From: JAUMXJ01 sp041781135
GTDB taxonomy: Bacteria; Bacillota; Clostridia; Peptostreptococcales; Acidaminobacteraceae
Assembly (NCBI GenBank): GCA_041781135.1
Contig: JBHAZV010000024.1
Location: forward strand, 1 to 52,654
Length of the DNA stretch: 52,654 bases
Direction of reading: 5' to 3'
Position 1 is the first letter of the stretch. Each line of letters starts with the position of its first letter. Below the pieces are notes generated by a model. That model had not been told where the DNA came from, did not search any database, and saw only the letters and a program-made list of their open reading frames with translations. The translations under genes were made by a program, and so were the position numbers. Of the stretch, positions 25,020-34,371 are shown in pieces.

Positions 25020-26934
25020 TCATACCACCGAGCAGCCCCGCAAGCGACGTCTGCTGCTGCTGCATTTTTGCCATTGCAGCCTCCATCTGCGAGAACATCT
25101 TATAATAATATTCCTCTCTGTCTGCAAGGCGCTTGAGCAGATCGTCCATTCGCTTATCCTTATTTCGCAGTTCCTTTGACATTGTATTCTCAATACTGCT
25201 CAAATCGTTTTCGAGCCCCGCCAGATTTACAAGTATGCCTTTTTTGCCGCTGCTATCCCTCGTAGTTCTTGTGTAATCCTTGATGACATCGTCGAGCCTC
25301 TCCATAACGCCGCTTTCGTTATAGCGCTGCTTTTTGTTTTTCTCGTCGTTATAAGGCACTTCGGAGGTTCTGGTAAAAGTTTCCACAACCTTGGAGAGAT
25401 CGTTTCTAATAGCATCCTTAAGCTTTGAAGGATCGATAGTCAATTTGCCATTATCGCGCCAGCTTGTACTCTGTATGCCGATATTGCGCAAACTGAGCCC
25501 GCCCTCCATCGTGTCCACAACAGCGCTTCTTATCGCTCCGAGCATCTTGTCAAGCTCTCTGTGATTATTGAGAAGCCCCGACTTAGCCTTTTCTTCGAGC
25601 TTTTCAGCCTGCTTTTCGGTGATCATGGTTTTTTCTTCTTCGGTAAGCGGATCGAATCCTCTGTACTTAGGCTCTGTGAGCTTCTTGTTTATTTCTTCGA
25701 TTAAAGCATTGTAGTCGTCGACAAAAGTCTTTATTTTATCGTAAACCTTGTCTGCATCTACCTTGGCAGACATTTCTACCGGATCGGAGGTCAATGAGTT
25801 TAGAGTAAATGTAACTCCGTCAATTGTAAAAATATTCGAATCCTTGATTATCTGTGTGCCGTTGAGAGAAAGAATTGCATTTTTCCCCTCCTGCCTTTCT
25901 ACGGATGCGGAGGCAACAAAATTGCCGCCCGCGTCCACCAGATCGCCTGCACCAAATAGCTTGGAAAGCACATTTTCCGCTACAGAGCCATCCTCCACTG
26001 CTATATTGCCGACTGAACCGGATTTAGTGGATTTCATAACTACCTTGTCCGCAAGCGAATTAAAATACAGCTCGACTCCCGCTCCCGAACGATTTATCGC
26101 CTTGGTCATCTGATCCAGCGTCATACTTGATTTGAGTTCGATACTTACTCCGTTTATACTGAAATCTTTGAGTTCTTCATCGCTGACTCCGAACAGCTTG
26201 CCGATACTCTCGGATTTATAAGCAAATGTACTCGCGCCGTTTGTTATGCCGAGCGCGTTCAAAAATCTGCTGTCTGTGCCATGCCTGAACAACTTTACTT
26301 CGGTGCCGCTGAGCTCGAATTGTAATTTATTTCCATTAGAGGTCACTATATTAGAGTAATCGTTTCCGAAAGCCGCTTTTATCTTGTTGTTCAAAAATGC
26401 GGAAAGCTCCTCAGATGATGTGATCCCGCTGAGCTGCGCTCTCTCCAAAGTGATTTTCTTGGATGTCTTGCCGATCGCCATAGAGAATTCTATGTCGCCA
26501 TCGCCGCTGAGCAAAGTGTCAAAGGATATGTCGCCGCTCTTTATTACCGCAATGCCTGATTTTTTGCCGTTCCAGGTGTCGGCGGTCGCGAGCTGAGTTA
26601 TATTGTCGATGGTATGGCTCATTCGGACAGCATCTGCCCTAACGCTCATGCCAACTGCATTTGTCGGTTTGCCCATACTCGTTACCGTATAATTGAACTC
26701 GGAAAAAACCGCCGAGGACTTCATATTGCTGTCGGTCTTCAGCATATCAAAATACTTGCTCTGGAAATCCCGCGCCTTTACGGCAAGATCGCGCACAGCA
26801 AGCTGGGTCCACTCATACTTTATTTTTTCTTTATCTAATTTATCTACCTTGGCGCGCTCTGCCTTCATCATATCCTTGACAAGCTTATCTGCGTCAAGAC
26901 CGGAAGCAAGTCCGCCCAATCTGATAGGTGCCAT
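25012..26934 (-). CDS. fliD: Flagellar filament cap protein FliD
   Basis: A 640-residue hook-associated protein 2. The N-terminus IRLGGLASGLDADKLVKDMM is diagnostic. The middle contains the D2-D3 domains with SLNGTQIIKDSNIFTIDGVT, and the C-terminus holds YNALIEEINKKLTEPKYRGF, GLSLRNIGIQS and a long coiled coil, typical of FliD. It assembles as the cap at the filament tip and folds flagellin. GGAGG lies ahead of the ATG at 26934. flaG is upstream and the chaperone-like genes downstream, consistent with one late flagellar operon. Confidence 0.95.
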   Translation of the reverse strand: MAPIRLGGLASGLDADKLVKDMMKAERAKVDKLDKEKIKYEWTQLAVRDLAVKARDFQSKYFDMLKTDSNMKSSAVFSEFNYTVTSMGKPTNAVGMSVRADAVRMSHTIDNITQLATADTWNGKKSGIAVIKSGDISFDTLLSGDGDIEFSMAIGKTSKKITLERAQLSGITSSEELSAFLNNKIKAAFGNDYSNIVTSNGNKLQFELSGTEVKLFRHGTDSRFLNALGITNGASTFAYKSESIGKLFGVSDEELKDFSINGVSIELKSSMTLDQMTKAINRSGAGVELYFNSLADKVVMKSTKSGSVGNIAVEDGSVAENVLSKLFGAGDLVDAGGNFVASASVERQEGKNAILSLNGTQIIKDSNIFTIDGVTFTLNSLTSDPVEMSAKVDADKVYDKIKTFVDDYNALIEEINKKLTEPKYRGFDPLTEEEKTMITEKQAEKLEEKAKSGLLNNHRELDKMLGAIRSAVVDTMEGGLSLRNIGIQSTSWRDNGKLTIDPSKLKDAIRNDLSKVVETFTRTSEVPYNDEKNKKQRYNESGVMERLDDVIKDYTRTTRDSSGKKGILVNLAGLENDLSSIENTMSKELRNKDKRMDDLLKRLADREEYYYKMFSQMEAAMAKMQQQQTSLAGLLGGMNG

Positions 26935-26950
26935 ATTTTCCTCCTGTTAA

Positions 26951-27358
26951 TTAGGCCTTTTCGTCCACAAAAAGACCTGCAAATTCCCACATTTTTGCTA
27001 TCATATCCTGTATGCGCTTAGGAGGAAATTCGGCTATTATCTCGTTTGTAATGGTATCTCTTACAGTGTACATAACTGTCTTTGTGACATCGTGAACGAC
27101 CCTCTCGACCACCCTGTTGTGCAGAACGAGATTCTTGTTTGCCTGCTGAATCGATTTATTCAGCAATTCTTCGTTTAACGGTTCATCCTCGTAATTCTTG
27201 GATTCCGGCTCTAACGCCGCGGTCTGCTTAACATTTGAAACAGGCTGCGCTTTTGTGATTTCTACTCTTGTTTCAGATTGCATCTCCGGCAAATCCATGC
27301 CCTGACCTGCATTAACGGTTTGAAACTTGTTAACAGGCGATAGATTATTTATCCTCAT
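26951..27358 (-). CDS. flaG: FlaG-family flagellar protein
   Basis: A 135-residue protein. ATG 27358 is chosen because GGGAGGAATT precedes it. Residues 1-70 are polar and low-complexity; the C-terminal half (VHDVTKTVMYTVRDTITNEI, AEFPPKRIQDMIAKM) is the FlaG domain, matching the consensus in which a V...D..T.evIrqIPp-like segment is replaced here by IIAEFPPKRI. FlaG affects filament length in other bacteria. It is the first gene of the fliD group, 16 bases from fliD. Confidence 0.88.
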   Translation of the reverse strand: MRINNLSPVNKFQTVNAGQGMDLPEMQSETRVEITKAQPVSNVKQTAALEPESKNYEDEPLNEELLNKSIQQANKNLVLHNRVVERVVHDVTKTVMYTVRDTITNEIIAEFPPKRIQDMIAKMWEFAGLFVDEKA

Positions 27359-27422
27359 AATTCCTCCCATCCTTCCTTGGACTTCAATCTCGTCTATTCT
27401 ATCGGCAGGAATGAAAAAAAGA

Positions 27423-28544
27423 TTAGCTGTTCAATAAGGAAATATCTGTAGGATCGAGCCTTTCTTCGAGTCGGGCGTCTATAATCTCCGAAACAAAGGA
27501 GCGGATAACAGCAAATATCGGCACTCCGAACAGCATGCCCGCCACGCCGAAAAGCCCTCCGCCGATGGTGATAGCGACCAGGACCCAGAAAGCATCAAGT
27601 CCGAGCGAATCGCCCATGACTTTCGGCACGATAATATTGCCGCTTATTAAATTAAGTACAGCGATAAATACCGCAAAGCCGATCGCGGAATTCATATCCA
27701 CGAGCATAATAAGCACCACGGACGGTATCGGACCGATAAATCCGCCGACATACGGTATAAGCGCTGTAATTGCAATAATTGCGCTGATGAGATGTGCAAA
27801 CGGGAAATTAAATATGCTCATGCCTATAAAGCATATGATTCCCAAAATTGCCGCAACAATTATCTCGCTTGCGACAAAATTTTTGAAAAACTGCGAGCTT
27901 CGAGCTGCGACTCTCTCCAGGTAATTGGCGGTCTTAAAATTAAACACCGCATATGTAAAGCGCGAACAGGATAATGTGAGCTGATCGCGCGCCGCGACCA
28001 TGTATATAGAGAAAAATATCGCAAGCAGCCACTTGAACAAATTTCCTGCAAATGTAAATGTGACTGTTATAAGCTTGTAGGATGTGTCTACAGTAAACTG
28101 TGTAATACTTACGAGAGCGTTTTTGAGCCCCTCCTGCAGCTGAACCAAAAAATCGTTCTCGATATTAAATTTTTGATAAAATTCAGTAATAGCCTTGCTG
28201 ATATTATTAAAATAAACCGTGGAATTTCCTACTATTTTTACGACGGAATCGATTATGGAAGGAAGTATAAACAGCAGCATCAGCGCAAAAATGCCCGCAG
28301 CCAATACGTACGCCGCAGCAATTGCAGCGGTTCTTCGGTATTTTTGAGGCACGGACTTAAAATGCTTTTCAAAAAACGATACCGGTATATCCATCACGAA
28401 CGCAAGACAAAATCCGATAAATATCGGGGATATAACTCCGTATACGCTCTGCGCAGCCAAAAACACAATACTTAAATTCTGAACCAGCAGAAAGAGCAGT
28501 ATTGCGAATGTGATAGTCAACCAGTATCGTCTGAGTACCTGCAT
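27423..28544 (-). CDS. AI-2E family transporter
   Basis: A 373-residue membrane protein with about eight spans in the arrangement of the AI-2E (PerM/YdiK) exporter family. Signatures are GFCLAFVMDIPVSFFEKHF near 45, a periplasmic amphipathic region, SEIIVAAILGIICFIGMSIF, and ALIPYVGGFIGPIPSVVL with LISGNIIVPKVMGDSLGLD. Substrates in this family are mixed, including autoinducer-2 and Na+/H+ exchange, so the true one is unknown. A YtxH-type gene lies 5 bases upstream and is likely co-transcribed. Confidence 0.9.
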   Translation of the reverse strand: MQVLRRYWLTITFAILLFLLVQNLSIVFLAAQSVYGVISPIFIGFCLAFVMDIPVSFFEKHFKSVPQKYRRTAAIAAAYVLAAGIFALMLLFILPSIIDSVVKIVGNSTVYFNNISKAITEFYQKFNIENDFLVQLQEGLKNALVSITQFTVDTSYKLITVTFTFAGNLFKWLLAIFFSIYMVAARDQLTLSCSRFTYAVFNFKTANYLERVAARSSQFFKNFVASEIIVAAILGIICFIGMSIFNFPFAHLISAIIAITALIPYVGGFIGPIPSVVLIMLVDMNSAIGFAVFIAVLNLISGNIIVPKVMGDSLGLDAFWVLVAITIGGGLFGVAGMLFGVPIFAVIRSFVSEIIDARLEERLDPTDISLLNS

Positions 28545-28549
28545 AACTC

Positions 28550-28891
28550 TTATTTTTCTGAGTTTTCGATCGCCTCGGCATCTGCAGCCTGAGCGTCGTT
28601 TTTGCCGAGTGCAGCTTTTGCTTTGTCTATCACGGAATTTGTAAACTCAGACGCTTTGGCATAACCGGTAACAGCGGTTTTCTTTACGATCTCTGCGCCT
28701 TCGGCAGATTTTTCGGCAATATCCTTCCTAAGCTCCTTACCTGATTTAGGTGCGAAGAGCAATGCAGCTGCGCCGGAAATTATTGAGCCTATTGCAAAAG
28801 CAGCGGCGACATTTTTTCTGTTTCTTGCGCGCGCTCTCCTGCGCTCTTCTTTCTTTTTGTTGTCGATTGCTTCAAAATATCTTTTTAGCAT
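28550..28891 (-). CDS. YtxH-domain protein
   Basis: A 113-residue protein starting at ATG 28891, which follows GGAGGTGG. Residues 22-45 form one membrane segment (VAAAFAIGSIISGAAALLFA) leading into PKSGKELRKDIAEKSAEG, the YtxH motif. The rest is an Ala/Lys-rich helix. Family members are general stress proteins in Bacillus. It precedes the AI-2E permease gene directly. Confidence 0.85.
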   Translation of the reverse strand: MLKRYFEAIDNKKKEERRRARARNRKNVAAAFAIGSIISGAAALLFAPKSGKELRKDIAEKSAEGAEIVKKTAVTGYAKASEFTNSVIDKAKAALGKNDAQAADAEAIENSEK

Positions 28892-28979
28892 TTCCACCTC
28901 CAATGATTATTTCGATTATATCAAAAACTTTATCCGGTATCCTTTCAATAGGATTAAATAATTTGTAAGTATTTTTATG

Positions 28980-29798
28980 CTACCTGCCCCTCGCAAAACC
29001 TACCGCAGCGGCTGCAAGAAATACGAGCAAATTGCACAGAACTATGCTCGCGCCTGCGGGAGAATTCAAAAAATAAGATGCGATGATTCCGGCGACCGTG
29101 CAAAGCACTGACAGTACGACCGAAGCCGCCGCCACTTTTTTGTAGCTTCCGTAAATACGCATCGCCGACATCGCCGGAAATACGATAAGACTCGATATAA
29201 GCAGCGAACCGACCATCCGCATTCCAACTATTATTACTACTGAAGTGAGCACTGCGATCAGCGTTTTGTACCTCTGTACTCCTATCCCCGCAGCAACCGA
29301 AAAGCTTTCATCAAATGTGACGGAAAATATTCTGTTATAAAATGCGATGTATAACGAAATTGTAATAATTGCCAGAACCGCGCTTATTGCGACATCTGCC
29401 GACTTTAAGCTGAGGATGCTGCCAAAGAGATAGTTCCAAACGTCGACATTCATACCTTTTGTCATCGAAACTGCTGTGACGCCGATGGCAAGAGCTGCTG
29501 TCGATATCAGCGCAATCGCCGAGTCGCCGCTGAGCTTGCTGTTTTCGCTGATTTTCAAAAGGAATACTGAGGAAACCATCACGACGGGGACGCCGACGAT
29601 GAGGGGCTGCGTGTCAAGCGCAGAGGCGACGGCGAGCGCTCCGAAGGCGACATGGGAAAGTCCGTCACCTATCATAGAATAGCGCTTGAGCACCATTGTG
29701 ACGCCGAGGAGCGAGAGGCAGACCGCGATGAGCGGTCCGGCGATGAGCGCCCTCGCCATAAAAGGGAACGAAAACATCTCTGCTATCGCATCTAACAT
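28980..29798 (-). CDS. znuB: Zinc/manganese ABC permease
   Basis: A 272-residue permease starting at ATG 29798, preceded by GGAGGTGC (spacing 9). It shows seven to eight membrane spans and family motifs AGPLIAVCLSLLGVTMVLKR, YSMIGDGLSHVAFGALA and SLLISSLIVFPAMSAMRIYG. This is the ZnuB/TroC type permease. The overlap with the ATPase gene (7 bases) and the zinc-binding lipoprotein upstream place it in a three-gene importer operon. Zinc is favoured over manganese because of the histidine-rich binding protein. Confidence 0.92.
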   Translation of the reverse strand: MLDAIAEMFSFPFMARALIAGPLIAVCLSLLGVTMVLKRYSMIGDGLSHVAFGALAVASALDTQPLIVGVPVVMVSSVFLLKISENSKLSGDSAIALISTAALAIGVTAVSMTKGMNVDVWNYLFGSILSLKSADVAISAVLAIITISLYIAFYNRIFSVTFDESFSVAAGIGVQRYKTLIAVLTSVVIIVGMRMVGSLLISSLIVFPAMSAMRIYGSYKKVAAASVVLSVLCTVAGIIASYFLNSPAGASIVLCNLLVFLAAAAVGFARGR

Positions 29799-30583
29799 TG
29801 CTGCTGCACCTCCTTGCCACACTTGCACCCGCATACATCAAGGTGTACGCGAGCAGGCTCCGCATACTGGCACGCCCTGCCAATATAACTGCGCCCCAGC
29901 TCCGTTAACTCATATTCCGACACGCTGCCAAAAAACAGCTGACGATGCTTCAAATGCAGTATTTTATCAGCATACCGCAGAGCTGAGTGTATGTCATGCG
30001 AAACCATAAGCACCGCAATCCCCTGCTCGTCGGAAACGCGGCGTATAGTTTCGTAAAACTCTTTTGTAACAAGCGGATCAAGCCCCGCAGCCGGCTCATC
30101 CAAAAGTATCAGTTTGCTTGCCGCACACAGCGCTCTGGAGAGAAGCACCCTTTGCTGCTGACCACCCGAAAGCTCGCGATAAGAAGACTCTCGCCTTTCC
30201 CAGATCCCAAGGCTCTGCATATGCTTACGCGCCAAATTCCTTTCGCGTTCGCTGTAAAAAAGTCTCGAACCCATAGAATTAAGGCATCCGGATAAAACAA
30301 CCTCGCCGACTGTAGCCGGAAAATCCTTGCGAATACCGCTTTGCTGCGGCATATAGCCAATCTCATTGGAGTCTGCGCCTATAAATTCGATGCTTCCGCC
30401 GCTTGGCTTCTTTAATCCGAGCAATCCCTTTATTAACGTACTTTTTCCGGCGCCATTTTCGCCGATAATACAAATATATTCTCCCGAACAGACTTCAAAT
30501 GCTACCTCGCTGAGTACAGTTTCTCCATCATACGAAAATTCGAGGTCCCTGCACCTGAACAATATGTTTGCAGCCCCGGACAT
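29792..30583 (-). CDS. znuC: Zinc ABC transporter ATPase
   Basis: A 263-residue ATPase with Walker A GENGAGKSTL near 38-47, signature ELSGGQQQRVLLSRAL, Walker B LILLDEPAAGLD and the H-loop VSHDIHSALRY. Its C-terminus carries an extension with CQYAEPARVHLDVCGCKCGKE, a cysteine cluster that may bind metal. The ATG overlaps the stop of the binding-protein gene (TGATG). It powers zinc import with ZnuB. Confidence 0.92.
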   Translation of the reverse strand: MSGAANILFRCRDLEFSYDGETVLSEVAFEVCSGEYICIIGENGAGKSTLIKGLLGLKKPSGGSIEFIGADSNEIGYMPQQSGIRKDFPATVGEVVLSGCLNSMGSRLFYSERERNLARKHMQSLGIWERRESSYRELSGGQQQRVLLSRALCAASKLILLDEPAAGLDPLVTKEFYETIRRVSDEQGIAVLMVSHDIHSALRYADKILHLKHRQLFFGSVSEYELTELGRSYIGRACQYAEPARVHLDVCGCKCGKEVQQQC

Positions 30584-31590
30584 CAGTTCAGCGCCTCTCT
30601 CAATGCTTCGAGATTTTTTTTCATAAGCGACAAAAAATCCTCTCCGGCTTCTATCTCTTCAGCCGTCAGATTATGGCACGAATGCATCAAAAGCACCTTT
30701 GCTCCCGTCGCCTCGGAAATCGCCTCGGCGATACCGCTATTACTGAACTCTATCTTAAAAACAGCCGGAAGCTCATTTTGCTCCACAAACCTAATGAGCT
30801 GCCTCATTTTTGCTGCGCTGACTTCTGTTTCACTCGAGCAGCCCGAAAACGCCGATTCAAACTCTATATCATACTCAGCGGCGAGATATCTGAAAGGAAA
30901 TCTGTCGCCAAATACCACTAATTTTCTTTTGGAATTTTTTACCATATCTCCGTACGCACTGTCAAGCTCGTCCAACTTACGAATATACGCATCGGCATTT
31001 GCTTTGTAATAAGAAGCTCCTTCTACATCGATATCCGACATTTTTTCGGCAAGCGCTGCCACCAAAGCCTTTGAATTATCAAGCGAAGTCCAGACATGCT
31101 CGTCATTGCCATGAGAATGGGAATGAAAAACATCATTATGCCCGGATTCCTCCTCTCCATCCTCGTCGGAATGCACGTCCTCAATCAGCTGTGACACATT
31201 ATCCATCAGGGCAAAGGTCGCAACTGTTTCGGGAAGCGAATCGAGCGTCCTTTTGACCCACTCGTCATTATCAGTACCGGTAAATACAAACAGATCCGCA
31301 GCCGCTATATCTTTGATGTCCTGTGGAGTCGGCTCATATGTATGACTCTCCATTCCCGGAGCAAGAAGCATCTTTACTTCTACGCGCTCGCCGCCGATAT
31401 TTCTTGCAAAATCGTATGGAGGAAATATCGTAGTCACGATCAGCAGCTTATCAGATGCCGAATTCTCCGCAGAAGAAAACTCCGGGCTGCCGGCCGTCGT
31501 ATGAATATTCAGACTGCCGCATGAGCTCGCAGCAAACAAAACAAAAAGCACCACAAGAGCGCCCGCCACAAATTTTATAGATTTTGACAT
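30583..31590 (-). CDS. znuA: Zinc-binding lipoprotein, ZnuA/AdcA-like
   Basis: A 335-residue lipoprotein of the cluster A-I metal-binding family. The lipobox AASSC ends at about Cys24. The core has TTIFPPYDFARNIGGERVEV, LLAPGMESHTYEPTPQDI with a metal-ligand His, and VFGDRFPFRYLAAEYDIEF. Residues of about 135-165 are an acidic, His-rich loop (DVHSDEDGEE, FHSHSHGNDEH) typical of zinc rather than manganese binders. It leads the operon; 31591-31646 contains the upstream region, with no clear Zur operator assigned. Confidence 0.93.
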   Translation of the reverse strand: MSKSIKFVAGALVVLFVLFAASSCGSLNIHTTAGSPEFSSAENSASDKLLIVTTIFPPYDFARNIGGERVEVKMLLAPGMESHTYEPTPQDIKDIAAADLFVFTGTDNDEWVKRTLDSLPETVATFALMDNVSQLIEDVHSDEDGEEESGHNDVFHSHSHGNDEHVWTSLDNSKALVAALAEKMSDIDVEGASYYKANADAYIRKLDELDSAYGDMVKNSKRKLVVFGDRFPFRYLAAEYDIEFESAFSGCSSETEVSAAKMRQLIRFVEQNELPAVFKIEFSNSGIAEAISEATGAKVLLMHSCHNLTAEEIEAGEDFLSLMKKNLEALREALN

Positions 31591-31646
31591 TCTACCTTCT
31601 CCGTTTCAATATTTTTCTACTTAATACTATAATAGCACAAGAGTCA

Positions 31647-32195
31647 AGGCTTTTTGCCTTAAGCAAAAAGCCTAATGTAATGCTAACTATATAAACAGTC
31701 AAGTACATTTACTATACACAACAAAACATAACAAATATAGTAAATGTACAATACAATGCCTAAGAGGTGTACAAGTGAAATTCTTCGTATAGGCAAACGC
31801 GGCTAATAAGCAAGTACATTTACTATATACAACAAAATATAACAAATATAGTAAATGTACAAATAAATGCCTGCGCGGGGTGTACAGTGAGCATTTACAT
31901 ATAGGCAAATACGGCTACTCATTTACTATATACAACAGAATTATAATGATATAGTAAATGAGCAAACACAGTGCATATGAGACATATGAGCGAAACTCTT
32001 CGCATAGGCAAATGCGGCTGATAAGCAATCTCATTTACTATATACAAATAAGGTTATAAAAATATAGTAAATGAGCGAATGTGTGTTTATCAGATGTATA
32101 CGCAAAAACTTACGCATAGGCAAATACGGCTGATAAGCAAGGCTTTTTGCGTTAAGCAAAAAGCCGATGTAATACTAACTACTGTATAAACGGCT
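31647..32195. repeat. Array of six hairpins joined by a conserved linker
   Basis: The 683-base gap 31591-32273 holds no gene. Hairpins are at 31648-31672 (GGCTTTTTGC arms), 31703-31749 and 31814-31860 (GTACATTTACTATA with TATAGTAAATGTAC), 31918-31962 and 32030-32075 (CTCATTTACTATA with TATAGTAAATGAG), and 32141-32165 (GGCTTTTTGC arms). Four of them are followed by a linker with ATAGGCAAATACGGCT and (G/A)ATAAGC, at about 31781, 31891, 31995 and 32107. The unit period is about 110 bases. Arms change together on both sides while linkers stay similar. Loops vary, so this is a structured, tandemly expanded element. Function unknown. Confidence 0.9.
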
Positions 32196-32218
32196 AAGGC
32201 TTGACTGTAGAATCAACC

Positions 32219-32250
32219 GACCCCCGGCACGGTTTTGCAGCGCCGGGGTC
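32219..32250 (-). terminator. GC-rich hairpin after the aminotransferase gene
   Basis: Arms GACCCCGGC (minus strand) and GCCGGGGGTC enclose a 13-base loop, about 24 bases past the stop codon. No T-run follows on the minus strand, so termination is a fair guess only. Confidence 0.5.
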
Positions 32251-32273
32251 ATCAAGAATAAATTATAAAAATA

Positions 32274-33470
32274 TTAACCGAGTTCTTCTCTAAGAAGTCC
32301 TGCAAGCCTTTCTATACCCTCGACAATCCTGTCTTCCGACATATTGGAGTAATTAACGCGCATGCAATTATGAACATTGGCATCCGGAAAAAAAGAAGTT
32401 CCCGGTACAAACGCCACCTTCTTTTCTATCGCTTTTTCCAAAAGCTTGCGAGTGTCGATCTGTTCCGGCAGTTCGACCCACATAAATAAGCCGCCCTGAG
32501 GTATCACATAACGCGCTCCTTCCGGGAAAGTGCGCTTCATTGTTTCGACCATCAAATCCCTGCGCCTTCGGTAGACTTCAATAAGACCTTTGACGTGCTC
32601 ATCGAGGTCGTAGCTGTCGAGGAATACACTGAGCTCTCGCTGGCTTATGGTGCTTGCCTGCAAATCCGCCGCCTGCTTCGCGATATTGTACTTGCCGAGC
32701 AGTTCTTTTGAAGCTGCGACCCATCCGAGCCTGAGCCCCGGTGTAAATGTCTTTGAAAATGTTCCGAGAAAGACAACGCGACCATCCTTATCAAGCGACT
32801 TTATAGGAGGTATCACATCGCCCTCAAACCTGAGTGCTCCATAGGGATTATCCTCTATAATAATGATATTGTATTTTACGCAGATATCATATAGACCCTG
32901 CCTGCGTTCGAGCGACCAGGTCTTGCCGCTCGGATTCTGAAAATCAGGAATAACGTACACAAACTTCGGAGGATGCCCCTCTGCCTTTGCCTGCTCGATT
33001 TTCTTGACGAGATCGTCCAGATTCATGCCGTCTCTGTCAGTCTCGACAGCCTTAAAGACACACTGGTACGACCTGAAAGCATTTATCGCTCCAAGATATG
33101 AAGGGCTTTCACAAAAAACGGTATCTCCCTCGTCAAGAAAAACTTTGCCGCTGAAATCGAGTCCCTGCTGCGAACCGCTGATGATAAGGATATTGTCAGC
33201 ATCAACATTCACGCCCCTGCCGACCATATGCTTTACAATGTGTTCTCTCAGAGGCAGGTATCCCTCTGTAGGTCCGTACTGAAGCGCTTCACGCCCCATA
33301 TTTTTAAGTACGCTGTGACTGACTTCTATCATCTCCTCCACCGGGAAAAACTCCGGCGCAGGCAACCCGCCCGCAAAAGATATGATGTCGGGCCTTGTGG
33401 TAAGCTTAAGGATCTCCCTAATCTCCGAAGCCTTTGCCGACTGCATTCTCTTTGCAAATAACCTTTCCAT
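32274..33470 (-). CDS. PLP-dependent aminotransferase, class I/II (2-aminoadipate/aromatic type)
   Basis: A 398-residue enzyme starting at ATG 33470, preceded by GGAGGACGG; the longer TTG frame is less likely. Motifs: ISFAGGLPAPEFFPVEEM near 31-48, ALQYGPTEGYLPLREHI, SQQGLDFSG, YVIPDFQNPSG with the active-site Asn/Pro, YGALRFEG, and SKTFTPGLRLGW with the PLP-binding lysine. This matches the LysN/aromatic aminotransferase subgroup rather than aspartate aminotransferase. The natural substrate cannot be fixed. It follows an unknown gene by 18 bases. Confidence 0.9.
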   Translation of the reverse strand: MERLFAKRMQSAKASEIREILKLTTRPDIISFAGGLPAPEFFPVEEMIEVSHSVLKNMGREALQYGPTEGYLPLREHIVKHMVGRGVNVDADNILIISGSQQGLDFSGKVFLDEGDTVFCESPSYLGAINAFRSYQCVFKAVETDRDGMNLDDLVKKIEQAKAEGHPPKFVYVIPDFQNPSGKTWSLERRQGLYDICVKYNIIIIEDNPYGALRFEGDVIPPIKSLDKDGRVVFLGTFSKTFTPGLRLGWVAASKELLGKYNIAKQAADLQASTISQRELSVFLDSYDLDEHVKGLIEVYRRRRDLMVETMKRTFPEGARYVIPQGGLFMWVELPEQIDTRKLLEKAIEKKVAFVPGTSFFPDANVHNCMRVNYSNMSEDRIVEGIERLAGLLREELG

Positions 33471-33488
33471 TCCGTCCTCCAATATACT

Positions 33489-34352
33489 TTAATTGCTTGC
33501 CGCTAAAATTTTGTCCTCATGATTTTTAATTTCAGCCATAACCTCAGAATATGGTTTTCCAAAATTTGTAAGCTTGCCAAGCTCCGAGTTCAGCAGATAG
33601 TGCATATTTACGATAGGCGCTCTCTCTACAAGACACATTGCCGCAGTGAGATAAAAGCGCTCATTCTTTGGCGCGCCCTTTATGAGCTTTGCAAATACTG
33701 TCCTTGAAATTTCTTTGTCGGAAACGTCGAGCAGATGGAACATCGTACTCAGCTCAGGGTCGGCATATATATCGTACACCAGCTTCCTGAGGGTTTCTCC
33801 GTCGTAATCCTTGCTGATTTTAAGCAGTGCCAAAAGATCGTATTTTTTATCGCGATATGTGAGATTGTACTCCTTGTACTTAATTATAATCTCGCTTGCC
33901 TCGTCAAGCTTTATGTTGTCGCGCGTCTCAAGTATCCTTTTGTAATTCTTTTTTGCGAATTCAGTTCCAAAAAGGCTCGAAAGATAAAGTACCATCGAAG
34001 AAGTATCAATCCCTATCTTTATAAGCATCGCGCCGACCCCGAGCAGCAGGAGCTTTGCGGAATAAACATCGGAGTCCTCAAGACAATGCTTGTAATTTCT
34101 TAGCAGCTGGTAATAAACCTCCTTGGAGATACCCGCCTCAAAAAGCCAGAAAAACATCAGATTAAACGTTCTGTCGCGGTTATAGTAAGCAGATTCTCTT
34201 AAACCGGCTATCCCTCCGCTCACAAAAACATCGTTAGCCTTCGCTATAAGCTTTATATACTCGCCAAAACGAAGCTGGTCGGTGACCGGAATATCCGAAA
34301 ACACCTTCAAATCGATCTGTGATTCAATTTCCATGAGTTCTTCGTGTTTCAT
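33489..34352 (-). CDS. Hypothetical helical cytoplasmic protein
   Basis: A 287-residue protein without signal peptide, membrane segment or known motif. It is predicted to be mostly alpha-helical, with alternating hydrophobic stretches such as AKLLLLGVGAMLIKIGID and conserved-looking pairs NRDRTFNLMFFWLFEAGI. It ends KNHEDKILAASN. It is sandwiched between the single-span protein gene (20 bases upstream) and the aminotransferase (18 bases downstream), suggesting one operon. No family recognised. Confidence 0.7.
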   Translation of the reverse strand: MKHEELMEIESQIDLKVFSDIPVTDQLRFGEYIKLIAKANDVFVSGGIAGLRESAYYNRDRTFNLMFFWLFEAGISKEVYYQLLRNYKHCLEDSDVYSAKLLLLGVGAMLIKIGIDTSSMVLYLSSLFGTEFAKKNYKRILETRDNIKLDEASEIIIKYKEYNLTYRDKKYDLLALLKISKDYDGETLRKLVYDIYADPELSTMFHLLDVSDKEISRTVFAKLIKGAPKNERFYLTAAMCLVERAPIVNMHYLLNSELGKLTNFGKPYSEVMAEIKNHEDKILAASN

Positions 34353-34371
34353 ATAGCCCCCTCGCTATTTA

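Noticed and set aside
31699..31908. 69-codon frame in the hairpin array
   Set aside because: Its repetitive peptide merely translates the inverted repeats; no ribosome site.
31647..32195. CRISPR array
   Set aside because: The repeats are about 110 bases with inverted stems and no short constant repeats with unique spacers; no cas genes.
31647..32195. Integron attC cassette array
   Set aside because: No GTTRRRY core sites, no integrase and no genes between the hairpins.
33489..34352. MotA- or FliG-related protein
   Set aside because: Only vague helix patterns; no motor-protein residues or membrane segments.
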